From Gemmatimonadota bacterium (GTDB taxonomy: Bacteria > Latescibacterota > UBA2968 > UBA8231), in the NCBI GenBank assembly GCA_028875335.1, contig JAPPEF010000181.1, positions 1-12,266 on the forward strand: a stretch of 12,266 bases of DNA, written 5' to 3'. Position numbers and translations under genes: made by a program. Under the pieces are notes generated by a model that had not been told where the DNA came from, made no database searches, and saw only the letters and a list, made by a program, of their open reading frames with translations. Positions 1 through 6,703 of the stretch are shown here, piece by piece. Numbering within the stretch: the stretch's first letter is position 1; each line of letters starts with the position of its first letter.

Positions 1-751
1 GGATGGAGGCGTCGCGCACATCGGCTGGGATGTCGCCGGCCTTGAGCTTGCCCAGCAGCATGTGGATGAGGATGCCGTCGGCCTCGACAGCCTGCTGCGC
101 CATGCGGCACAACTCTTCGTGGGCGCGGTGCATGGGGTTGCGGGTCTGGAAGGCCACGACCCGATCCCAACCGCGCTCGGCGATCTCGGCGCGCAGTTCA
201 ACAGCGGTGCGGAAGGTCGCGGGAAAGTCCCCGGGAAAGTACGAGAAGTTGAGCACCTCGATTGGCCCGGCGATGAGGGTGTCGCCCGCAGCTTTGAACG
301 CAGCGACGCCGGGATGGGCGTCGTCGTCCGTGCCAAAGACTTGGTCAATGATGGCGGCGCGCTCCGCATCGGAGAGCGTTTCGACCGCAGTAACTTCCTG
401 AATGGCAATAACGGGATCGCCGTCCACATTGGGGTCCAACAGGGCGATGCGACTGCCGGGGGCCACGCCCTCCGGAACCTGATCGCCGGGGACCATGTTG
501 ACGACCGGGGTGGGCCACAGCAGGCCGTCGGCCGTGTGCATGTTGGCAGCCACGCTCTTGGCGTCGGCCGCGTCCATAAAGCCTGTAAGCGGGGTAAAGT
601 AGCCCGAACCGAGCATGACGGCTGAGGATGCAGCGGCCGAAGAGACGACCACAGCGGGCAGGCCAGCGGCTTCTTCTAGCAACTGGGCACGCACTGCATC
701 GTCTTCGACGTAGAGCGGTTTGAGTTCTTCTGCGCCGTGGGGCTTAATCAC
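1..751 (-). CDS. sat: ATP sulfurylase (sulfate adenylyltransferase), 3' part beyond window
   Basis: This gene encodes the enzyme that couples ATP and sulfate to give adenylylsulfate (APS) and pyrophosphate, the first step of sulfate activation in the cytoplasm. I translated the minus strand by hand. It starts with GTG at 749-751 (MIKPHGADEL-like N-terminus) and stays open to base 1, giving 250 residues of an enzyme usually near 390-400. The diagnostic nucleotide-binding motif QTRNPMHRAHEEL begins at residue 202. Upstream of it are the family-like stretches GSGYFTPLTGFM and LLWPTPVV. The GTG start is chosen because AAGGAG lies six bases upstream. The second conserved ATP-sulfurylase block (GRDHAG-type) would lie outside the window. 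The gene follows a TIM-barrel isomerase-like gene by 26 bases on the same strand, so the two are probably co-transcribed. Whether it serves assimilation or dissimilation cannot be told from this fragment. Confidence 0.93.
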   Translation of the reverse strand, partial: MIKPHGAEELKPLYVEDDAVRAQLLEEAAGLPAVVVSSAAASSAVMLGSGYFTPLTGFMDAADAKSVAANMHTADGLLWPTPVVNMVPGDQVPEGVAPGSRIALLDPNVDGDPVIAIQEVTAVETLSDAERAAIIDQVFGTDDDAHPGVAAFKAAGDTLIAGPIEVLNFSYFPGDFPATFRTAVELRAEIAERGWDRVVAFQTRNPMHRAHEELCRMAQQAVEADGILIHMLLGKLKAGDIPADVRDASI

Positions 752-757
752 AGTATT

Positions 758-763
758 CTCCTT
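758..763 (-). promoter_or_regulatory. Ribosome binding site of sat (AAGGAG)
   Basis: AAGGAG on the minus strand lies six bases before the GTG at 749-751. It is what fixes the non-ATG start of sat and shows that sat is translated independently of the preceding gene. Confidence 0.8.
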
Positions 764-777
764 GGTTAGCTATGCGT

Positions 778-1641
778 TTAATGTACGGGAATGCCGGCTT
801 CGGCAAGGATGCGGTGGACATTGGCGGCGGCTCTGGGGTATTTCTCGTTGGGCAAGTGTTCGAGAAGCATGTAGCCGTCGGGATGGGCGTCGTGCCACAG
901 CTTGAGCGCGGTGGCGAGGTCGAGTTCACCGTCGCCGGGTATTTCCTCATCGATGTGGAGCACCAAGCCAGGGGATAACTTAATGTCCTTGCAATGCCCG
1001 ACGCTGGAGATGGGGTTCATAATCTCAAATATGTGCTGCAAGCGCTCGGTGCTGTTGTACACTTGGTCCAAGTTCTGGAAATGGTTGACGTAATCCATCA
1101 CCACGGTCATGCGCTCGGAGCCAACCTCTTGCAGCACGTCGCGGTTTGTCTCCGGCGATCCCATGATGGTGAGCAGATGCGTCTCAATGACTATGGTGAC
1201 GGCTTCGGACTCGGCTTTGGTCGCCACGCGCTTTAGGGTCTCGACGAGCAGGGCGCGAGCCTCGGACGTGAGATTGAGCGGCGACGGCGAGTACGAACCG
1301 GCTGGGTTGCGGCTGCCCGTGCGGATCAGACAGGTGTGGGCAGCCAAGTCGCGGGCGACTTCAATGCCGCGCTCGATTTTGCTTACTACTTGGTCGCGCA
1401 CCGCAGAGTCGGGATCAAACAGGCACTCGGAAAAGCCAATGCCGAACTGGGGCAGCTCCATGCCCGCGGCCGCAATGGTATCGCGCACCTTGTGGCACTC
1501 TGCGGCGGTGATAGCAGATAGATTTTCCCCAGGGGCGTGAAAGGCAGTGCCCGTGAGGTTGAGCGCCTTGATCGCCGCTAGGTGTTGGTCGCTGATCTCG
1601 CGAAAGTCCGGGGGCAACATACCGACGACGCCGAGCCGCAT
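778..1641 (-). CDS. Sugar phosphate isomerase/epimerase-like TIM-barrel protein
   Basis: This is a 287-residue protein of the xylose isomerase-like TIM-barrel (AP_endonuc_2) superfamily, probably a cytoplasmic metal-dependent isomerase or epimerase acting on a sugar or sugar-like acid. The expected four metal ligands can be placed: Glu153 in VIETHL, Asp183 in VMDYVNHF, His216 in VGHCKD and Glu261 in LLEHLP. The N-terminus (MRLGVVGMLP) is a typical first barrel strand. I chose the ATG at 1639-1641 because GAGGAG lies eight bases upstream. A longer version from a GTG at 1689 would add 16 residues with no family resemblance. The gene is first in a probable two-gene transcript with sat. The substrate is unknown: the superfamily includes xylose isomerases, tagatose epimerases, IolE/IolI and hydroxypyruvate isomerases, and nothing here separates them. 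Confidence 0.85.
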   Translation of the reverse strand: MRLGVVGMLPPDFREISDQHLAAIKALNLTGTAFHAPGENLSAITAAECHKVRDTIAAAGMELPQFGIGFSECLFDPDSAVRDQVVSKIERGIEVARDLAAHTCLIRTGSRNPAGSYSPSPLNLTSEARALLVETLKRVATKAESEAVTIVIETHLLTIMGSPETNRDVLQEVGSERMTVVMDYVNHFQNLDQVYNSTERLQHIFEIMNPISSVGHCKDIKLSPGLVLHIDEEIPGDGELDLATALKLWHDAHPDGYMLLEHLPNEKYPRAAANVHRILAEAGIPVH

Positions 1642-1802
1642 GGGAAAAGCTCCTCGTTGAAATTGTGCAGTGAACAGGGGCCGAATCACCTCAAAAACTG
1701 ACCAATGGTCTAAGTAACGTCAACACGCGAGCCGTTTGCCGAACCGAGGCGGGGAGCCTACTATTTGATGTTTTGGCCACTCCAACAACTTCCTAACGAA
1801 CC
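1642..1802. other. Divergent intergenic region
   Basis: These 161 bases separate two divergently read transcription units and should hold both promoters. On the plus strand, TTGCCG (1736-1741) and TACTAT (1759-1764) are 17 bases apart, each matching the sigma-70 consensus at four of six positions. On the minus strand, TTGACG (complement of 1718-1723) is a good -35 box, but the -10 position 17 bases on reads CAGTTT and is poor. An 11-base palindrome, GACCAATGGTC (1700-1710), lies within that minus-strand promoter area. The assignments are inference from motif matching. Confidence 0.35.
1650..1655 (-). promoter_or_regulatory. Ribosome binding site of the TIM-barrel gene (GAGGAG)
   Basis: GAGGAG on the minus strand lies eight bases before the ATG at 1639-1641. 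It decides the start in favour of the shorter 287-residue protein over the in-frame GTG at 1689. Confidence 0.75.
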
Positions 1803-2603
1803 ATGACCTTCGCCCTTTCGTTTATCACCGCCCTCGTCTCCGGCCTCTACACCTGCCTGTGGGGAGCGTTCAAAGACGCTCCCTATGAAGGCTTCAAGCC
1901 CAAGACCTTTCCGCGCAGTATGTACTTCCACGTCGCGATCTTTTTGCCGCTGTACTTCATCCCGTATTTCAGTGCGCAATTTCAGCACCTCGGCCTCGTG
2001 CAAATGTTCTTCCTCATCATGGGCCTAGAGCGCTTCCTCGCCGAGATCTACAAGGGCTTCTTCCGCACCGAAGATCAGCAAAAGTACTTCGTCCCCTCGC
2101 GCATTACCTTCTTTGGCCGCCCTATCACCAGCGACCTCGTCCGCCATAGCGCGGGGGTCCTAATCGTCGCCATTGTCTTCGCCTTCCTCCTCGTCGCCGC
2201 ACCCATCGAGAGCTTCTGGGGCTATCTGGTGACCGGGTATTGCACTGGGCTGCTCGTGGCCTTGGGGGGTGCTTATAAGGACGCGCCCTTCGAGGGATTC
2301 AAATGGCTCAAATTCCAGCGCTCTGGAGTCGTCTTGGCCGCCTTGAGTCCGCTCTTTTACTTCCTCGGCAATCCCGAACACCCAGTCGGGTTGGGCTTTC
2401 TCATCTACATGAACGGCGGGCTAGAGCGATTCACCGTCGAGTACTACAAGACCTACATCCAGCGCAATATGTCCGGGAAATTCCAACCCAACCTACCCCG
2501 CATCCAGCGCGAATTGGACACCCGCGAAAAGTTCCACTACGCGGCCTTGGTGATTATCGCCGGGCTGGCCGCGCTCTACGCCCATGAACGCGGCGCACTA
2601 TGA
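1803..2603 (+). CDS. Polytopic membrane protein with internal duplication (KDAPxEGF motif)
   Basis: I do not recognise this 266-residue protein as a named family. It is strongly hydrophobic, with about six predicted membrane segments near residues 3-20, 43-60, 64-80, 115-134, 138-155 and 175-190, plus a last one near 246-260. It is an evident internal tandem duplication. GAFKDAPYEGFK at 21-32 recurs as GAYKDAPFEGFK at 156-167, and GLERFLAEIYK at 74-84 recurs as GLERFTVEYYK at 206-216. The repeat spacing is about 132-135 residues. The charged, conserved KDAP-EGFK and GLERF-E-YK elements lie next to membrane segments and could bind a ligand or partner. There is no clear Shine-Dalgarno site before the ATG. 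The 3' end overlaps the GMC oxidoreductase gene by 20 bases, which suggests a membrane partner or anchor for that enzyme. That role is inference. Confidence 0.8.
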   Translation: MTFALSFITALVSGLYTCLWGAFKDAPYEGFKPKTFPRSMYFHVAIFLPLYFIPYFSAQFQHLGLVQMFFLIMGLERFLAEIYKGFFRTEDQQKYFVPSRITFFGRPITSDLVRHSAGVLIVAIVFAFLLVAAPIESFWGYLVTGYCTGLLVALGGAYKDAPFEGFKWLKFQRSGVVLAALSPLFYFLGNPEHPVGLGFLIYMNGGLERFTVEYYKTYIQRNMSGKFQPNLPRIQRELDTREKFHYAALVIIAGLAALYAHERGAL

Positions 2604-4071
2604 CGCAGTAGTCATCGGCTCCGGGTTCGGCGGCTCGCTGGTAGCTCACTCGCTGGTGCAAGCCGGGCTCAAGACCGCGCTGCTAGAGCGGGGCCAATGG
2701 GCCAAGCGCGATGACGCGGACTGGGATCAGCGCACCATTTTATTGAAAAAGCGCTACCGCTCGGCCTCGCCTCTGTTGGTCAAGCAGTACGGACGCCGCA
2801 CCTTCCAGCGCACCTATCCCAACGAGGTAGTAGGCGGCAACTCGGTCTTTTTCGGCGGGGCGTCGCTGCGGCTGCGACCGGCGGACTTTGCCCGCTGGCC
2901 CTTGTCCTATGCCGACCTAGCGCCCTACTACGCCCGCGCCGAGCAACTCCTCGGAGTCCACGGCGAGGCAGGCACCGACCCGCACGAACCCCCGGGACTA
3001 ACCGCGTACCCACATGCCACCGTTGAACTGAGCGCGCCAGCCCAACGCATTTACCAAGCGGGGACGGCCCTCGGGCTGCAACCATTCAAGATCCCACTGG
3101 CAATCAACTTTTCCGACCGCACCCGGCCCCTCTGCCTGCGCTGCATCACCTGCGACGGATTCCCCTGCAAAGTGGAGGCCAAAAACGACATGGCTTCCAC
3201 CTTGCTGGCTACTGCTTCGGCGGCCGGGCTAGACATCATCGTCGGCGCGGTGGCGCGGCGGCTAGTGCAACGGGGCGGGCGCGTCGAGCAGGTCGAATAC
3301 GTAGACAGCACCTCCCGACAAACCCACGCGCTCTCGGCCGACTTAGTCGTCTTGGCCGCTGGGGCGCTCAACAGCCCGGCCCTAATGCTCCGCTCTGGAT
3401 TCGACCACCCCCTGATTGGGCGCTTTCTCATGCGCCACTGCAACGGGATTGCCAATTACATCTTTCCCTTTCGCACCAACCCGCAACAAGTCTTCCACAA
3501 ACAACTCTGCTTTTCCGATTTTTACGAAGACCTGCGCGCGGAATTGGGCACGGCCGTGGGCGTCATCCAAGACATCTACACGCCAGCGCCCCCCATTATC
3601 CGGCACCACACCCCTTGGGGCTTCAAGACGCTCGTCGGGCTGCTGACTGGCTATATGCAGAACTTGCTCTGCATTGCCGAGGATGATCCGCGCCGAGAAA
3701 ACCGCGTGTCATTGTCCAACGAGCAGGACATCTTCGGCATGGAACTGGTGCAGGTAGAGCACGCCTATAGCGACGCCGACTGTCGCCGCCGCGATTACCT
3801 ACTGGCCAAAGCAGAAACCGTATTGCGCCAAGCGGGCGGTCTGCTGCGCTACCGCTACTTGATCGATTCCTTCTCGCACGCCATAGGCACCCTGCGCTGC
3901 GCCACCGCGCCAGAGGAAGGCGTCCTCGACGTGGATTGCCGCTATTGGGGCAGCGAAAATCTCTACGTGTCCGACGGCAGCTTCATGCCGTCTTCGGGCG
4001 GGGTAAATCCGAGCTTGACCATTGCGGCCAACGCACTGCGGGTCGCCGAGCGGATATTGGAGAAGCGATGA
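2584..4071 (+). CDS. GMC-family FAD-dependent oxidoreductase
   Basis: This 495-residue flavoprotein of the glucose-methanol-choline family probably oxidises an alcohol or sugar hydroxyl. The N-terminal FAD dinucleotide fold is clear: AVVIGSGFGGSLVAHSL with glycines 12, 14, 16 and 17. VVLAAGALNSPALML (255-269) is the second FAD-contact motif. The C-terminal GMC signature is SDGSFMPSSGGVNPSLTIAA (463-482). The likely active-site pair is His432 (SHAIGTLRCA) and Asn475. A cysteine cluster, C184-x2-C187-x2-C190-x4-C195, followed by AKND, resembles the Cys-rich loop of a subset of bacterial GMC proteins. No signal peptide or twin-arginine motif is visible, so the enzyme is probably cytoplasmic or held at the inner face of the membrane. 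It overlaps the preceding membrane protein by 20 bases and the next gene by ATGA. The substrate and electron acceptor are unknown. Confidence 0.92.
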   Translation: MNAAHYDAVVIGSGFGGSLVAHSLVQAGLKTALLERGQWAKRDDADWDQRTILLKKRYRSASPLLVKQYGRRTFQRTYPNEVVGGNSVFFGGASLRLRPADFARWPLSYADLAPYYARAEQLLGVHGEAGTDPHEPPGLTAYPHATVELSAPAQRIYQAGTALGLQPFKIPLAINFSDRTRPLCLRCITCDGFPCKVEAKNDMASTLLATASAAGLDIIVGAVARRLVQRGGRVEQVEYVDSTSRQTHALSADLVVLAAGALNSPALMLRSGFDHPLIGRFLMRHCNGIANYIFPFRTNPQQVFHKQLCFSDFYEDLRAELGTAVGVIQDIYTPAPPIIRHHTPWGFKTLVGLLTGYMQNLLCIAEDDPRRENRVSLSNEQDIFGMELVQVEHAYSDADCRRRDYLLAKAETVLRQAGGLLRYRYLIDSFSHAIGTLRCATAPEEGVLDVDCRYWGSENLYVSDGSFMPSSGGVNPSLTIAANALRVAERILEKR

Positions 4072-5003
4072 AGAAGGTCTGTCTAATAGGATGCGGCACC
4101 ATCGGTCGCCTGCACGCGAAAAACCTCGTCGGCAAGGTCGAGCTATCCTTTCACAGCCGCACGCAGGCCAGCGCAGAGGCCCTCAGCCGCCAATGCGGTG
4201 GCGGGCAAGTCTTCGCATCGTACGCCGACGTCCTCGACAGCGCGGTGGATGCGGTGCTAATCAGCTCGCCACCAGATGCCCACCGGCCGCAAGTCGTCGC
4301 CGCATTGGCAGCCGGCAAGGGAGTGCTAGTGGAAAAGCCGTTGTGCGCCACAGCAGACGATTTGGCGGCCATTGGCGCGGCCGCAGCGGCCCATCCAGAT
4401 GCGCTGCTAATGATCGCGGAAAACTACTACTACAAGCCCTCGCTCAAGCTGCTCAAGTGGATCATCCAGCAGGGTTTTATCGGCCAAGTGCAGCAGGCGA
4501 CCCTTGGCAAGCGCTTCACACAGCAGGCCACGGGATGGAAAAGCGGCTATGGCGCGCTGCTGGAGGGAGGGATCCACTTCGTGGCCCTCGGAGCAGACCT
4601 TTTCGCCGAGGCACCTCAACGGGTGAACGCGGAATTTCCCGGACACCGAGCGAGCGAGCCAGAGCGGAATTCGATAGTGCGGATCGAATACCCCTCGGGA
4701 GCCAAGCTGGTGTTGCGCTACGCTTGGAATGCCTTCAGCTTGACTAAGGGCACCTTTCAGCACGCGCGGATTTTGGGGACCGAAGGGCGGATCGTCTTCG
4801 AGTGCAATGGGCTATACGTGCGGTTGCGGGGGCGGCAGAAGCGGCTCTACTTTCCGGGCGTGAGGGACTTGATGGGCTACAAGGGCATGATGCGGGATTT
4901 CTTGCAGTGTTTGCAGGAGCCGGGGCGGCAGCCGTATTCGAACTTGGCGCGGGCGGAACGCGACCTAGGCATTGTATTTACAGCGTATAAAGGATTGAAA
5001 TAA
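4068..5003 (+). CDS. Gfo/Idh/MocA family NAD(P)-dependent oxidoreductase
   Basis: This 311-residue cytoplasmic dehydrogenase is of the Gfo/Idh/MocA type, which usually acts on sugars, inositols or related cyclic polyols. The N-terminal Rossmann fold shows GCGTIG (8-13). The family's EKP motif is at 89-91 with the likely catalytic Lys90. GALLEGGIH ending at His170 corresponds to the usual active-site G-x-x-x-D-x-G-x-H segment, with Glu in place of the common Asp. The ATG at 4068-4070 overlaps the GMC stop as ATGA and has GGAG five bases upstream (4059-4062). The frame is open back to 3936, but that extension lies inside the GMC gene and precedes the fold, so it is rejected. Tight coupling to the GMC gene suggests consecutive oxidation steps on one substrate. 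The exact reaction cannot be read from the sequence. Confidence 0.9.
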   Translation: MKKVCLIGCGTIGRLHAKNLVGKVELSFHSRTQASAEALSRQCGGGQVFASYADVLDSAVDAVLISSPPDAHRPQVVAALAAGKGVLVEKPLCATADDLAAIGAAAAAHPDALLMIAENYYYKPSLKLLKWIIQQGFIGQVQQATLGKRFTQQATGWKSGYGALLEGGIHFVALGADLFAEAPQRVNAEFPGHRASEPERNSIVRIEYPSGAKLVLRYAWNAFSLTKGTFQHARILGTEGRIVFECNGLYVRLRGRQKRLYFPGVRDLMGYKGMMRDFLQCLQEPGRQPYSNLARAERDLGIVFTAYKGLK

Positions 5004-5004
5004 C

Positions 5005-6687
5005 ATGAGCGACGCAGAAAAAATCATCTATTCGATGTACAAGGTGAGCAAGCACTACAACCGGAAGGCGATTATCGCCGACATTTCACTGTCGTATTTC
5101 TACGGAGCCAAAATCGGCGTGTTGGGCTTGAATGGGTCGGGGAAGAGCACGCTGTTGCGGATTATGGCGGGCATCGATTCCGAATACGAGGGGACCATTA
5201 GCATCCAGCCGGGATTCACCGTGGGATTCCTAGAACAGGAGCCCGAGTTAGAAAAAGGGAAAACGGTCAAGGATATCGTCGAAGAAGGCGTGCAGGAGAC
5301 CGTGGATTTGCTGCGCGAGTACGAGGACATCAACGCCCGGTTCGCCGAGCCCATGGACGACGACGCCATGAACGCCCTAATCGAGCGGCAGGCCACCGTG
5401 GCCGAACAACTCGACGCGGTCGGGGCTTGGGATTTGGACAGTCGGCTGGACATGGCCATGGACGCGCTGCGCTGTCCACCCGAAGACCAAGAGGTCTCCA
5501 CGCTTTCGGGCGGCGAGCGGCGGCGGGTGGCCCTGTGCCGGCTGTTGCTCCGCCAGCCGGATATCCTGCTCCTCGACGAGCCGACCAATCACCTTGACGC
5601 CGAAACCGTGGCGTGGCTAGAGGGGCATTTGCATCAGTACCAGGGGACGGTGATCGCCGTCACCCACGACCGGTATTTTCTCGACAATGTGGCGGGCTGG
5701 ATTCTGGAGCTGGACCAAGGACACGGCGTACCGTGGAAGGGGAATTACTCGTCGTGGCTAGAACAGAAAAAGGAGCGCCTGCGGCTAGAAGAAAAAAGCG
5801 AGAGCGAAAGACAGCGGACGCTGGAGCGCGAGCTGGAGTGGATTCGCATGACGCCAAGGGCCAAGCAACAGAAGAACAAGGCCAGGATCAGGGCCTACGA
5901 GGAACTGCTAAATCAGGATCGAGTACAGCGGAACGAGGAGGTACAGCTCTACATTCCGCCGGGACCGCGGCTGGGCGATATCGCCATTGAGGCCAAGGGC
6001 GTGAGTAAGCGCTACGGCGATCGCGTCATCTTCGAGAACATGGATTTCGCGCTGCCCTCGGGCGGGATCGTCGGAGTCATCGGGCCCAACGGCGCAGGCA
6101 AGACGACCCTATTCCGGCTAATTACCGGCCAAGAAAGCGCCGACAGCGGCCAGCTCCGCATCGGCGAGACCGTGCAACTGGGATATGTCGATCAGAGCCG
6201 AGAAACCCTAGTGGGAGAAAACACCGTCTGGCAAGAGGTTTCGGGCGGCGAGGAAGAGCTTGAGCTAGGCGAGCGCAAGGTAAATTCGCGGGCGTACCTC
6301 GCGCGCTTCAACTTCCTCAGTGCCGACCAGCAGCAGAAGGTTGGTACGCTCTCGGGCGGACAGCGCAATCGAGTCCATCTGGCCAAGGTGCTCAAGGAGC
6401 AGGCCAATGTATTCCTGCTCGACGAGCCAACCAACGACCTAGACGTGCATACGCTGCGGGCGCTGGAGGAGGGGCTGGAAAACTTCGCCGGCTGCGTGGT
6501 GGTCATCAGCCACGACAGGTGGTTTTTGGACCGCATCGCCACGCACATTCTGGCGTTTGAGGGCGACAGCCAAGTCTATTGGTTCGAGGGCAACTTTTCA
6601 GAGTACGAGGAAAACAAGAAAGCGCGTCTAGGCGAAGATTCAATCGTGCCTCAGCGAGTCCGCTACCGCCAACTGACGCGGGACTAA
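5005..6687 (+). CDS. ettA: Energy-dependent translational throttle protein EttA (ABC-F)
   Basis: This is a soluble ABC-F ATPase that binds the ribosomal E site and gates entry into elongation according to the ATP/ADP ratio. The 560 residues match the usual EttA length of about 555. Both nucleotide-binding domains are complete. Domain 1 has Walker A GLNGSGKST (41-49), signature LSGGE (167-171) and Walker B with DEPTNHLD (191-198). Domain 2 has GPNGAGKTT (360-368), LSGGQ (449-453) and DEPTNDLD (473-480). Catalytic glutamates are Glu192 and Glu474. The arm insertion lies near 95-140 and the charged linker near 252-312. EttA-specific stretches include GNYSSWLEQK and IPPGPRLGD. There are no membrane segments. 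The ATG begins one base after the preceding stop, with only a distant AGGA, so translation may depend on reinitiation. Its place behind metabolic genes probably reflects operon packing. Confidence 0.95.
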   Translation: MSDAEKIIYSMYKVSKHYNRKAIIADISLSYFYGAKIGVLGLNGSGKSTLLRIMAGIDSEYEGTISIQPGFTVGFLEQEPELEKGKTVKDIVEEGVQETVDLLREYEDINARFAEPMDDDAMNALIERQATVAEQLDAVGAWDLDSRLDMAMDALRCPPEDQEVSTLSGGERRRVALCRLLLRQPDILLLDEPTNHLDAETVAWLEGHLHQYQGTVIAVTHDRYFLDNVAGWILELDQGHGVPWKGNYSSWLEQKKERLRLEEKSESERQRTLERELEWIRMTPRAKQQKNKARIRAYEELLNQDRVQRNEEVQLYIPPGPRLGDIAIEAKGVSKRYGDRVIFENMDFALPSGGIVGVIGPNGAGKTTLFRLITGQESADSGQLRIGETVQLGYVDQSRETLVGENTVWQEVSGGEEELELGERKVNSRAYLARFNFLSADQQQKVGTLSGGQRNRVHLAKVLKEQANVFLLDEPTNDLDVHTLRALEEGLENFAGCVVVISHDRWFLDRIATHILAFEGDSQVYWFEGNFSEYEENKKARLGEDSIVPQRVRYRQLTRD

Positions 6688-6703
6688 TTCTGTACACCAC
6701 CGC

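Noticed and set aside
62..625. Plus-strand open frame of 187 codons
   Set aside because: It is the antisense shadow of sat. The minus-strand translation contains the QTRNPMHRAHE motif and clear ATP sulfurylase sequence.
3936..4067. Extended N-terminus for the Gfo/Idh protein
   Set aside because: It lies within the GMC gene and precedes the Rossmann fold. The ATG at 4068 has GGAG at a good distance.
4022..4747. Plus-strand open frame of 241 codons in a second frame
   Set aside because: It overlaps the Gfo/Idh gene. Its arginine/glycine-rich composition is typical of an out-of-frame reading of G+C-rich coding DNA.
6688..6703. Terminator between ettA and the aminotransferase gene
   Set aside because: Only 16 bases separate the stops and no inverted repeat or T-run is visible there.
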